NCBI RefSeq assembly: GCF_028714215.1
Contig: NZ_JAQTMS010000003.1
Coordinates: 107,258-171,257 of the forward strand
Length of the DNA: 64,000 nucleotides
Direction: 5' to 3'
Source: Rhodoferax sp.
GTDB taxonomy: Bacteria > Pseudomonadota > Gammaproteobacteria > Burkholderiales > Burkholderiaceae_C
Part shown: one piece after another, positions 7,552 to 15,536 of the stretch
Position numbering within the stretch: the stretch's first letter is position 1
How the letters are laid out: each line of letters starts with the position of its first letter
The notes under the pieces: generated by a model
Seen by the model: the letters and a program-made list of their open reading frames with translations, nothing else
Database searches by the model: none
What the model was told of the DNA's origin: nothing
Position numbers and translations under genes: made by a program

Positions 7552-8150
7552 TGCGTCTTTCCCTGTTTTTTTCTGAGCGACGGGAGCAATTGGCGGACCA
7601 GGATGTCGGCGTCAAGCAGTGCCTCAACGGAATGGGCCAAGCCCAGAAACAGCAAACCGATCTCGCCAGCGCGCAGCGTCGCGTTGACCCGATTGGCGAT
7701 AAACCGATCACGCTTCCAGAGCAGCTTGCGGCTTTGCTCTTCACGCTGGTGCTGGTACTCGGGATCAGCGTGGCGCGCGGCAGCCTGATGGAATTGGTAC
7801 TCCTGCAGCAGCAGCCCGGCATCTTCGGTGCCCATCAACTGGGCGCCCTGCGCCATCAATTCCAGCAGCAAGCGGTGATTCTTGCTCCCCTGTGCGGCAA
7901 CGTCCTTGACAATGTCCTCTTCTCTGGCGCAAACGGGCAAGCCGTCCTGGTACAGGCGCACCGTTGCATAGGGCAACTCCAGAGACTTGATCATTTGCTG
8001 GATTCCGAACCAGACATCGTCAATCGACTTGAGATGCTCAACCCACTTGTCATGGCCAAACCGGCTGATGTAAGCCTGCTTGGTCTGCTCAAGCAGCGAC
8101 CCCATATCCTGTTCGGTATGGACAATCGGGATCACAACCAGCGTTCGCAT
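7548..8150 (-). CDS. Unrecognised 200-residue protein, first gene of the gas-vesicle regulatory operon
   Basis: I do not recognise this family. The protein opens with a hydrophobic strand, MRTLVVIPIVHTEQDMG, and continues with predicted helices carrying many Glu, Gln and Arg (LLLELMAQGAQLMGTEDAG, then YQHQREEQSRKLLWKRDR). It ends in a hydrophobic helix (AGEIGLLFLGLAHSVEALL) and a basic tail. There is no signal peptide or clear membrane segment. Paired charged residues (FGHDKW, DDVWFG) might form a binding pocket. It overlaps the sigma-54 activator start by ATGA, which points to a partner or signal-input role for that activator. The start is the ATG at 8150. It is probably a real gene, because the overlap and codon pattern match its neighbours. 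Confidence 0.75.
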   Translation of the reverse strand: MRTLVVIPIVHTEQDMGSLLEQTKQAYISRFGHDKWVEHLKSIDDVWFGIQQMIKSLELPYATVRLYQDGLPVCAREEDIVKDVAAQGSKNHRLLLELMAQGAQLMGTEDAGLLLQEYQFHQAAARHADPEYQHQREEQSRKLLWKRDRFIANRVNATLRAGEIGLLFLGLAHSVEALLDADILVRQLLPSLRKKQGKTQ

Positions 8151-8401
8151 AATTCAGCTGCCAGGAAAAATGCGGGCGAGGCTGAATTTGGAATCTGGAT
8201 TGACATCAAACCTCCCCCACAGAACTTTCATTCTGGAGTCATTGCAGTCTGTTACAAACTATCTGAAACCATCTTGCGTTTTCTCAAGCAAGTAACATTC
8301 TCTCCAGCCCCCAACCGGGTTGATCGAAACCCACATGCTTCCTTGACGCCTCAAAATACGCTATCGTCAGCCGACCCCAAAAACCAACTGAACCGTGCCC
8401 G

Positions 8402-9301
8402 ATGCTTAATTTTCTTCCCCCACTGGTGGTGGGCCTGATTGCTTCCCTGCTGCTGGCGCTCAACGCGCTGTTCTGGGTCCCGATACTGCTCATTTTTGCC
8501 TTGCTGAAGCTGATCATCCCGATCAAGAAAATGCGGCTGCTGATCGACCCGCTGCTGCTGCGCATCGCTGAAGCCTGGATTGCCGGCAACAGCGGCTGGA
8601 TGCGCCTGACCCAGCGCACCCGTTGGGACGTGCAAGGCATCGAAGGGCTCAACTACCGCAGCTGGTACCTGGTGAACTGCAATCACCAGTCCTGGGTCGA
8701 CATTCTGGTGCTGCAACACCTGTTCAACCGGCGCATTCCGCTGCTCAAATTCTTTCTCAAGCAGCAATTGATGTGGGTACCGGTCATGGGGCTGGCCTGG
8801 TGGGCACTGGATTTTCCGTTCATGCGCCGCCATAGCGAGGAGTTTTTGAAAAAACACCCCGAGATGCGCGGCAAGGATCAAGCCACCACGCGCCAGGCCT
8901 GCGAAAAATTTGCCCTGATCCCCACCAGCGTGATGAATTTTCTGGAGGGCACGCGCTTTACCACGGCCAAGCACCAGCGGCAAAAGTCACCCTACAAGCA
9001 TTTGCTCAAACCCAAGGCCGGCGGCCTGGCCTTGGCGCTGAACGCCATGGGCGACAAGTTCCAGGCGATTCTGGACGTGACCATTGTTTACCCGGACGGC
9101 GCGCCGCAATTCTGGCAATTCCTGAAGGGCAGACTGCAACGCGTGGTGGTTCGGGTGCGTGCGTTACCGGTGCCGCAACAGCTGGCGCAAGGCGATTACG
9201 CCGGCGATGCGGCGGTGCGCGAGGCCTACCAGCAATGGGTGCACCAGCTGTGGCTGGACAAGGATGCGCAGATCGAGACGCTGCTCAGCGCAAGTGCTTG
9301 A
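8402..9301 (+). CDS. YihG-type acyltransferase (PlsC family)
   Basis: A 299-residue membrane-bound glycerolipid acyltransferase. Two hydrophobic segments lie at the N-terminus (LVVGLIASLLLALNALFWV and WVPILLIFALLKLII). The catalytic NHxxxxD box appears as NHQSWVD around residue 99, the acyl-acceptor region as FMRRHSEEF and the glycerophosphate-binding motif as FLEGTRFT near residue 180. Close relatives are E. coli YihG and similar lysophosphatidic acid acyltransferases that adjust phospholipid acyl composition. It is divergent from the gas-vesicle operon, with 251 bp between, and its 3' end overlaps the convergent MOSC gene by 17 bp. No SD is obvious before the ATG at 8402; the leader reads CCGTGCCCG. 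Confidence 0.87.
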   Translation: MLNFLPPLVVGLIASLLLALNALFWVPILLIFALLKLIIPIKKMRLLIDPLLLRIAEAWIAGNSGWMRLTQRTRWDVQGIEGLNYRSWYLVNCNHQSWVDILVLQHLFNRRIPLLKFFLKQQLMWVPVMGLAWWALDFPFMRRHSEEFLKKHPEMRGKDQATTRQACEKFALIPTSVMNFLEGTRFTTAKHQRQKSPYKHLLKPKAGGLALALNAMGDKFQAILDVTIVYPDGAPQFWQFLKGRLQRVVVRVRALPVPQQLAQGDYAGDAAVREAYQQWVHQLWLDKDAQIETLLSASA

Positions 9302-9866
9302 ACATCTTGGCCTGGAACGACTCGGCGATGCTCAGGCGTCGCGGACCCGGTAGCAGTTCAAACGGTTCGCCGGCGCTTAAATGCCCCGCCTGCTCCAGCG
9401 CCAGATAGAAGCCGCAGTAGCCGCTTTGCGCCATCACCTTGCTGGCACCGCTGAAACCCATGACGGCATTGAACTTGTAGCAAGGCTGGCGCGGCTGCGT
9501 CACGCGCAAGGCGCAAGCAGCGAACCTGAGCACATCGCCGACCCAGACCTCCGTCTCCAGCAGGCCTTGCAGGGTCAGGTTCTCACCGAACGTGCCAAGG
9601 GGCAGCGCAGCGTCGTCGCTGCCCATCAGGCTCGCCTTGGTGCGCTGGGCACGCCAGAACGGGTAATGCTCCACCGGATAGGCGTAGACCGCTTTGTCCA
9701 GCCCGCCATGGACCGTCAAATCGGCCTGCTCGTCACCCGACAGCCCCATGGCAGAAACCTGGACCGGGCCGGTGACCGGCAGCTTGTGAATAGCGGTCAG
9801 GATGGACCGCCCCTCGATCTGGATGCGGCGCGCCGGAGCCGTCTGGACGCCAAGCAGCGTGAACAC
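9285..9866 (-). CDS. MOSC-domain protein, YiiM type
   Basis: A 193-residue MOSC protein. This fold is related to the C-terminal domain of molybdenum cofactor sulfurases. YiiM-type proteins handle Mo-cofactor-bound sulfur and are linked to reduction of N-hydroxylated bases. Diagnostic pieces are GDEQADLTVHGGLDKAVYAY around residues 45-65, LGTFGENLTLQGL around 90, and the conserved Cys in QPRQPCYKF near residue 130. The start is GTG (9866-9864), overlapping the stop of the acyl-CoA dehydrogenase by one base (TAGTG), which implies coupled translation. No other molybdenum enzyme is nearby. Confidence 0.83.
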   Translation of the reverse strand: MFTLLGVQTAPARRIQIEGRSILTAIHKLPVTGPVQVSAMGLSGDEQADLTVHGGLDKAVYAYPVEHYPFWRAQRTKASLMGSDDAALPLGTFGENLTLQGLLETEVWVGDVLRFAACALRVTQPRQPCYKFNAVMGFSGASKVMAQSGYCGFYLALEQAGHLSAGEPFELLPGPRRLSIAESFQAKMFKHLR

Positions 9867-11029
9867 TATTTACCGCCCAGGCCCATGGCCCTGGTGATCA
9901 CTTCCTTCATGATCTCGTTGGTGCCGCCGTAGATGCGCTGGACGCGGGCGTCGGCGTAGGCACGGGTGATAGCGTATTCCCACATATAACCGTAGCCGCC
10001 GAACAGTTGCACGCACTGGTCCATCACCTTGCACTGCAAGTCGCTGCACCAGTACTTGGCCATGCTGGCGGTCGCCGTGTCCAGCGTGTCGGCCAGCAGC
10101 AGCTCGGCGCATTTGTCGACAAAGACGCGCGCCACCTGGACCTCCGTTTGCAGCTCGGCCAGGGTGAAGCGCGTGTTCTGGAACGCGCCCACGCTCTGGC
10201 CGAACACCTTGCGCTCCTTCACATAGTCCACGGTCCAGTCAATGGCCGCCTGCGCCGCAGCGACGGCGCCGATGGCGATTTGCAGGCGCTCCCACGGCAA
10301 CTGCTCCATCAGGCAGATGAAGCCCCGGTTCTCATGGGCCGGCCCGCCCAGCAGATTGGCGGCCGGCAAGCGCACATTGTCGAAGAACAGTTCGGAGGTG
10401 TCCTGCGCCTTGAGGCCCAGTTTTTTCAGCCGCTTGCCGACCGAGTAGCCCGGCATGCCGCGCTCCACCAGCAACAAGCTGGTGCCCTTGGCGCCGGCTT
10501 GCGGGTTGGTCTTGGCGACCACGATCACCAGGTCGGCGTGCCAGCCGTTGGTGATAAAGGTCTTGCTGCCATTGAGCAGATAGCTGCCGTCCGGCTGTTG
10601 GATGGCAGTCGCCTTGATGCCCTGCAAGTCGGAGCCGGCCGCTGGCTCGCTCATGGCAATGGCGCCAATCATGGCGCCGCTGGCCAGTTGCGGCAGGTAT
10701 TTTTTCTTTTGCTCCGCGGTGCCGTAGTGCAGGATGTAGGGCGCCACGATCTCGCTGTGCAGGGAGTAGCCGATGCCGGAGAAGCCGGCCGCGCTGAGCT
10801 CCTCGATCTGCGCCATGGAATACAGCTTGTCGGCGCCGGCGCCGCCGTATTCCTCCGGCATGCTCAGGCACAGGAAGCCGTTCTCGCCGGCCTTGTTCCA
10901 GACCGCGCGGTCGACATAGCCCTGCTCTTCCCAGGCGGCATGGAAAGGGGCAATTTCCTTCTCGATGAAGCGACGAAAACTGTCGCGAAAGGCCTGGTGG
11001 TCGGCGCTAAAAAGAGTTCGCTGGATCAT
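9866..11029 (-). CDS. Acyl-CoA dehydrogenase
   Basis: A 387-residue FAD-dependent acyl-CoA dehydrogenase that introduces the alpha-beta double bond in the first step of beta-oxidation. Signature motifs are AMSEPAAGSDLQGI (about 120-135), the core QLPWERLQIAIGAV (about 235-250) and the C-terminal FGGYGYMWEYAITR with YGGTNEIMKEV near 365. I chose the ATG at 11029 (MIQRTLFSADH). An in-frame codon 13 residues earlier would add a segment unlike the family and would run into the divergent promoter region. The gene diverges from the thiolase and multifunctional genes, which catalyse the later beta-oxidation steps, so the whole forms a fatty-acid oxidation module. Chain-length preference cannot be read from sequence. 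Confidence 0.9.
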   Translation of the reverse strand: MIQRTLFSADHQAFRDSFRRFIEKEIAPFHAAWEEQGYVDRAVWNKAGENGFLCLSMPEEYGGAGADKLYSMAQIEELSAAGFSGIGYSLHSEIVAPYILHYGTAEQKKKYLPQLASGAMIGAIAMSEPAAGSDLQGIKATAIQQPDGSYLLNGSKTFITNGWHADLVIVVAKTNPQAGAKGTSLLLVERGMPGYSVGKRLKKLGLKAQDTSELFFDNVRLPAANLLGGPAHENRGFICLMEQLPWERLQIAIGAVAAAQAAIDWTVDYVKERKVFGQSVGAFQNTRFTLAELQTEVQVARVFVDKCAELLLADTLDTATASMAKYWCSDLQCKVMDQCVQLFGGYGYMWEYAITRAYADARVQRIYGGTNEIMKEVITRAMGLGGK

Positions 11030-11065
11030 GCTGTCACCTGTTTGACAAGAATTAGAGTATTTATA

Positions 11066-11081
11066 CAAAGCAATCGCTTTG
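11066..11081. promoter_or_regulatory. Perfect inverted repeat in the divergent acyl-CoA dehydrogenase/thiolase promoter region
   Basis: CAAAGC-AATC-GCTTTG is a perfect 6-bp inverted repeat with a 4-bp centre, midway in the 126 bp between the two divergent genes. The flanks are AT-rich and include TTGACA at 11042-11047 and TATAC-like sequences. Size and place suit an operator for a TetR/FadR/PsrA-type fatty-acid regulator acting on both promoters. No such regulator gene lies next to it, so this is inferred from symmetry alone. Confidence 0.45.
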
Positions 11082-11155
11082 CGAAAAGAATATACTGCAT
11101 CCGGACCTCTCGCCGCCCACTATTTTTTTAATTCCTTCCCCCCACTGGAGTCTCC

Positions 11156-12361
11156 ATGACCGAAGCATTTGTGTTTGATGCCATCCGCACGCCGCGCGGC
11201 AAAGGCAAGAAAGACGGCAGCCTCTATGAAGTCAAACCGATCAACCTGCTGGCCGGCGTGCTGACCGAGTTGCAGCGCCGTAACGACTTCGATACCGCCC
11301 AGGTGGACGACGTGGTGATGGGCGTGGTGTCGCCGGTCGGCGAACAAGGCTCGGTCATCGCCAAGGTGGCGGCGCTGAAAGCCGGCTGGGACTTCACCTG
11401 CTCGGGCATGCAGGTCAACCGTTTTTGCGCCTCGGGCCTGGAAGCGGTCAATCTGGCGGCGCAAAAAGTGCGCTCCGGCTGGGAAGAACTGGTGGTGGCC
11501 GGTGGCGTCGAGAGCATGAGCCGCGTGCCGATCGGCTCCGACGGCGGCGCCTGGGCGATGGACCCGGAAACCAATTCGCAGACCGCTTTCGTGCCGCAAG
11601 GCATTGGCGCCGATCTGATTGCCACGCTGGAAGGCTTTTCGCGCCAGGACGTCGACGCGTTCGCGCTGGAGAGCCAGCAACGCGCCGCCAAGGCCCGCGC
11701 CAGCGGCTATTTCTCGCACTCGCTGGTGCCCGTCACCGACTTCCTGGGCCAGGTCATTCTGGCCGAGGACGAGTTCATCAAGCCGCAAACCACGCTGGAA
11801 GGGCTGGCCTCACTGAAACCGGCTTTCGATCAAATGGGCGGCATGGGTTTCGACCAGGTGGCCCTCACGCGCTACCCGCAGGTGGAGCGCATCCAGCATG
11901 TGCACCACGCCGGCAACTCCAGCGGCATCGTCGATGGCGCCGCCGCGCTGTTGATCGGCTCGGAAGCGGCCGGCAAGACCCACGGCTTCACGCCACGGGC
12001 CCGCATTGTGGCGGCGGCACTGAGCGGCGCCGACCCCACCATCATGCTGACCGGCCCGATGCCGGCGGCGCGCAAGGCGCTGGCCAAGGCCGGTCTGACG
12101 ATAGACCAGATCGACTTGTTTGAAGTCAACGAAGCCTTTGCCGCGGTGGTGATGCGTTTCATGAAAGAGATGGGCGTGTCGCACGACCGGGTCAACGTCA
12201 ACGGCGGCGCCATTGCCATGGGGCATCCGCTGGGCGCCACCGGCGCCATGATCCTGAGCACCTTGATCGACGAACTGCACCGGCGCCAGTTGCGCTACGG
12301 CATGGCCACCTTGTGCGTGGGCGGCGGCATGGGCATTGCGACTATCGTGGAAAGAATCTAA
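11156..12361 (+). CDS. Acetyl-CoA C-acyltransferase (thiolase)
   Basis: A 401-residue thiolase that cleaves 3-ketoacyl-CoA with CoA, the last step of beta-oxidation. The nucleophilic Cys is in [12 protein letters not shown] (about residue 88). The conserved C-terminal motifs are [18 protein letters not shown] (His about 350) and [14 protein letters not shown] (Cys about 385). The SD is the GGAG in ACTGGAGTCTCC before the ATG. Its stop TAA shares a base with the ATG of the next gene (TAATG), so it is co-translated with the multifunctional protein, the usual alpha/beta pairing of the fatty-acid oxidation complex. Confidence 0.93.
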   Translation: MTEAFVFDAIRTPRGKGKKDGSLYEVKPINLLAGVLTELQRRNDFDTAQVDDVVMGVVSPVGEQGSVIAKVAALKAGWDFTCSGMQVNRFCASGLEAVNLAAQKVRSGWEELVVAGGVESMSRVPIGSDGGAWAMDPETNSQTAFVPQGIGADLIATLEGFSRQDVDAFALESQQRAAKARASGYFSHSLVPVTDFLGQVILAEDEFIKPQTTLEGLASLKPAFDQMGGMGFDQVALTRYPQVERIQHVHHAGNSSGIVDGAAALLIGSEAAGKTHGFTPRARIVAAALSGADPTIMLTGPMPAARKALAKAGLTIDQIDLFEVNEAFAAVVMRFMKEMGVSHDRVNVNGGAIAMGHPLGATGAMILSTLIDELHRRQLRYGMATLCVGGGMGIATIVERI

Positions 12362-14532
12362 TGAAGACCATCCAATACCAACTTGACGACGGCATCGCCA
12401 GCATCACTTTCGACGAACCCAATTCGCCGGTCAACACCATGTGCCTGCAATGGCAGGAAGACATGTCGGAACTGGTGGCGCAGGTTCTGAAGGATCAGGA
12501 CAAAATCAAGGGCATCATCCTGGCGTCGGCCAAATCGACCTTCTTCGCCGGCGCCGACCTGAAGGGTGCCATGCGTCTGAAGGTCACGGACGCCAGCGCC
12601 ATCTTCGCCGAAATTGAACGCGTCAAGAAGAACTTCCGCACCCTGGAAACTCTGGGCAAACCGGTGGTCAGCTGCCTCAACGGCACGGCCCTGGGCGGCG
12701 GCTGGGAAGTGGCCCTGGTGGGGCACCACCGGATCGCCATCGACGACCGCAAGATCCAGTTCGGTCTGCCCGAGGTGACGCTGGGTCTGCTGCCCGGCGC
12801 CAGCGGCGTGACCAAGATGACGCGCCACCTGGGCTTGATGGGCGCTCAACCTTATCTGGTGGAGGGCAAGACTTTTTCGCCCTCCGAGGCCAAAGGCCTG
12901 GGACTGGTGCATGAACTGGTGGCACCGGGCGACGGCGCCGCCGCCGAGATGCGGGCCAAGGCAGTGGCCTGGATTGCCGCCAACCCGAAGGCCCAGCATC
13001 CCTGGGAAGACAAGGACTACAAGGTGCCGGGCGGCACCCCGTCCAACCCCAAGGTGGCGATGATGCTGGTGGTGGCCCCGGCCATGATCAAGAAGCAGAC
13101 GCGCGGCCTCTACCCCGCCCCCGAGGCCATCATGGCCTGCATGGTGGAAGGCTTGCAGGTCGACTTGCCGACCGCCTTGCGCATCGAGAGCCGCTATCTG
13201 GCCAAGCTGATGACCGGCAGCGTGGCGCGCGCCATGATCAACACCTTCTTCTTCAATTTGAATGCCATCAAGAGCGGCCAGTCGCGGCCCGCCGGCGTGG
13301 CCCGGTTCAAGCCGGCCAAGGTCGGTCTGCTGGGCGCCGGCGCGATGGGCGCCGGCATTGCCTACGCGCAGGCCAGCAAGGGCATCGCCACGGTGCTGAA
13401 GGACGTGAGCCAGGAGAAGGCCGAGGCCGGCAAGGCCCACAGCGCCAAACTGACCCAGGCGCGGGTCGACAAAGGCCGCATGAGCGCCGACGAGCAGCAA
13501 AAGATCCTGGGCCGCATCCAGGCCACCGGCAACACGTCCGACCTGAAAGACTGCGACCTGATCATCGAAGCCGTGTTCGAGAATCGCGAACTCAAGGCCA
13601 GGGTCACTAGGGAAGCCGAGCCGATGCTGGCTGGACCTGACAAAGGGGGCGGCTTCTTTGCCTCCAACACTTCCACCCTGCCGATCAGCGGCCTGGCCAA
13701 GGCCAGCGCCGCACCGGAGAAATTCATCGGCATCCACTTCTTCAGCCCGGTCGACAAGATGAAGCTGGTGGAGATCATTCGCGGCCAGCAGACCAGCGAC
13801 GAAACGGTGGCGCGGGCCTTCGACTACGTGCAAGCCATCGGCAAGATGCCGATCGTGGTGAACGACTCGCGCGGCTTCTTCACCAGCCGCGTCTTCGGCA
13901 CCTTCGTCATGGAAGGCGTGGCGATGCTGGGCGAAGGCATACCGGCGCCGGCGATCGAGAACGCCGGCATCCAGTGCGGCATGCCGGTAGGCCCGCTGGC
14001 GGTGCTGGACGAAACCACTTTGAGCCTGAGCCTGCACGTGATGGAGCAGACCCGTGCCGACTACGCAGCCGAGGGCAAAAACTACGTCGCCGTCCCGGGC
14101 GAGGCACTGGTGGCCAGGATGGTGAAAGAGTACCAGCGGCCCGGCCGCGCCGGCGGCGCCGGCTTCTACGAATACCCGACCGAGAAAGGCGCCAAGAAAT
14201 ACCTCTGGCCGCAACTCAAACCGCTGTTTGAAAAGCCCGATGCCCGGTGGAACATCACTGACCTGAAAGACCGCCTGCTGTATCGCCAGGCGGTGGAAAC
14301 GGCCCGCTGCCTGAGCGAAGGCGTGCTCACCAGCGTGCACGAGGCCAACATCGGCTCCATCTTCGGCATCGGCTTCCCGGCCTGGACCGGCGGCGCCCTG
14401 CAGTTCATCTACGGCATGGGGATAGATGCCTTCGTCAAACGCGCCGATCAACTGGCAGCCGCCTTCGGGGCCGGTTTTGCGCTGACGGACGAGGTCAAGG
14501 CAACGCTCCAGCGCTATCAACCGGTTTATTGA
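12361..14532 (+). CDS. Multifunctional 3-hydroxyacyl-CoA dehydrogenase/enoyl-CoA hydratase (FadB/FadJ type)
   Basis: A 723-residue bifunctional beta-oxidation protein. The N-terminal crotonase domain (about 1-200) has the oxyanion-hole stretch FFAGADLKG and the catalytic-Glu region LPEVTLGLLPGASG. The NAD-binding 3-hydroxyacyl-CoA dehydrogenase domain begins near residue 320 (VGLLGAGAMGAGIAYAQA). The catalytic segment is FIGIHFFSPVDKMKLVEII, and two C-terminal dehydrogenase repeats follow (SRGFFTSRVFGTF). It hydrates trans-2-enoyl-CoA and oxidises the resulting L-3-hydroxyacyl-CoA, working with the overlapping upstream thiolase. The start is the ATG at 12361, overlapping the thiolase stop; upstream in-frame codons lie inside the thiolase. 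Confidence 0.93.
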   Translation: MKTIQYQLDDGIASITFDEPNSPVNTMCLQWQEDMSELVAQVLKDQDKIKGIILASAKSTFFAGADLKGAMRLKVTDASAIFAEIERVKKNFRTLETLGKPVVSCLNGTALGGGWEVALVGHHRIAIDDRKIQFGLPEVTLGLLPGASGVTKMTRHLGLMGAQPYLVEGKTFSPSEAKGLGLVHELVAPGDGAAAEMRAKAVAWIAANPKAQHPWEDKDYKVPGGTPSNPKVAMMLVVAPAMIKKQTRGLYPAPEAIMACMVEGLQVDLPTALRIESRYLAKLMTGSVARAMINTFFFNLNAIKSGQSRPAGVARFKPAKVGLLGAGAMGAGIAYAQASKGIATVLKDVSQEKAEAGKAHSAKLTQARVDKGRMSADEQQKILGRIQATGNTSDLKDCDLIIEAVFENRELKARVTREAEPMLAGPDKGGGFFASNTSTLPISGLAKASAAPEKFIGIHFFSPVDKMKLVEIIRGQQTSDETVARAFDYVQAIGKMPIVVNDSRGFFTSRVFGTFVMEGVAMLGEGIPAPAIENAGIQCGMPVGPLAVLDETTLSLSLHVMEQTRADYAAEGKNYVAVPGEALVARMVKEYQRPGRAGGAGFYEYPTEKGAKKYLWPQLKPLFEKPDARWNITDLKDRLLYRQAVETARCLSEGVLTSVHEANIGSIFGIGFPAWTGGALQFIYGMGIDAFVKRADQLAAAFGAGFALTDEVKATLQRYQPVY

Positions 14533-14560
14533 CGAGGTTCACAGTACCGGATTCAAAGTA

Positions 14561-14597
14561 CTTGACATAGTCAAGCAATTGCCTGACGATGTCAGGC
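14561..14597. promoter_or_regulatory. Two adjacent perfect palindromes at the MarR-GNAT promoter/start
   Basis: The first is CTTGAC-ATA-GTCAAG at 14561-14575, and the second is GCCTGAC-GAT-GTCAGGC at 14581-14597. Their centres are 21 bp apart (two helical turns). The first contains TTGACA, a perfect -35 hexamer, and the second runs up to or over the start codon of the MarR gene. This is the classic layout for an autorepressor that blocks its own promoter. The link to the MarR protein is inferred from position. Confidence 0.6.
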
Positions 14598-15536
14598 ATG
14601 AACATCAACCCGCCTGCCGCCACCAAGTCGCACATCGAGGCGGTGCGCGGCTTCAACCGTTTCTACACCCGGCGCATCGGCGTGCTGGACCCCTACCTCG
14701 GCAGCGAGCTGTCGCTGACCGAGGTGCGGGTGCTGTACGAGCTGGCGCACCGCGACCAGCCCACCGCCACCGAACTGGGCCGCGACCTGGGGCTGGACAC
14801 CGGTTATTTGAGCCGCATCCTGCGTCGCTTCGAGGCCAAAAACTGGCTGGCCCGGGTACCCTCCATTGCCGACGCGCGGCAAAGCCTGCTGGCGCTGACG
14901 GCCGCCGGGCACGCGGCTTTTGCGCCCCTGCAGCAAAAATCGCGCGACGAGGCGGCGGCCCTGCTGGCACCGCTGGCCGACAGCCAGCGCCAGCAGGTGA
15001 TAGCCGCCATGGAGCGGATGCAGCAGTTGCTGGAGCCGGCCCGCAGGAGCCCGACCCAGTCGATCCTGCTGCGCGACCCGCAAGCCGGCGACATGGGCTG
15101 GGTGGTGCAGCAGCACGGCGAAATCTATGCCCGCGAATACGGCTGGAACAACCAGTTCGAAGCCCTGGTGGCGGACATCGTCGCCAAGTACCTGCGCAAC
15201 CACCAGCCGGCATGGGAGCACTGCTGGATGGCCGAACTGGACGGCCAGCGCGTCGGCTCGGTCTTTGTGGTGCGCAAATCCAGAACCGTGGCCCAGTTGC
15301 GCATGTTGATCCTGGCGCCGCGGGCGCGCGGGCTGGGACTGGGCGCGCGCCTGACCGACCAGTGCATCGCCTTCGCGCGCGACAAGGGCTACAAGAAAAT
15401 GGTGTTGTGGACCAACAGTTGTCTGGGCGCGGCGCGCGACATTTATGCCAGGCGCGGTTTCAAGCTGGTCAAGAGCGAGCCCTACCACGGCTTCGGCCAG
15501 GACCTGGTCGGCGAGCACTGGGAACTGAAGCTTTGA
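14589..15536 (+). CDS. MarR-type regulator fused to a GNAT N-acetyltransferase
   Basis: A 315-residue two-domain protein. Residues about 15-150 form a MarR winged helix (SLTEVRVLYELAHRDQPTAT, then DTGYLSRILRRFEAKNWL and a wing with DARQSLLALTAAGHAAF). Residues about 165-310 form a GNAT acetyltransferase with the acetyl-CoA loop as LAPRARGLGLGARLTDQC and ARDIYARRGFKLV. Such fusions probably sense or modify a small molecule and adjust expression of nearby genes. The next gene, a DMT exporter, starts at a TTG inside its last codons (TTGA), so the acetyltransferase may inactivate a compound that the exporter removes. The start may be ATG 14589 or ATG 14598; the second would leave the palindrome wholly upstream. 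Confidence 0.87.
   Translation: MSGMNINPPAATKSHIEAVRGFNRFYTRRIGVLDPYLGSELSLTEVRVLYELAHRDQPTATELGRDLGLDTGYLSRILRRFEAKNWLARVPSIADARQSLLALTAAGHAAFAPLQQKSRDEAAALLAPLADSQRQQVIAAMERMQQLLEPARRSPTQSILLRDPQAGDMGWVVQQHGEIYAREYGWNNQFEALVADIVAKYLRNHQPAWEHCWMAELDGQRVGSVFVVRKSRTVAQLRMLILAPRARGLGLGARLTDQCIAFARDKGYKKMVLWTNSCLGAARDIYARRGFKLVKSEPYHGFGQDLVGEHWELKL

Noticed and set aside
8270..8400. A possible sigma-54 promoter upstream of the unknown first gene of the gas-vesicle operon (GGCACGG on the minus strand)
   Set aside because: No GC dinucleotide occurs at the required -12 spacing, so the match fails.
12358..14520. A 720-codon minus-strand open frame opposite the multifunctional beta-oxidation gene
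   Set aside because: It mirrors codon bias of the real gene, shows no recognisable motif and would oppose a well-supported operon.
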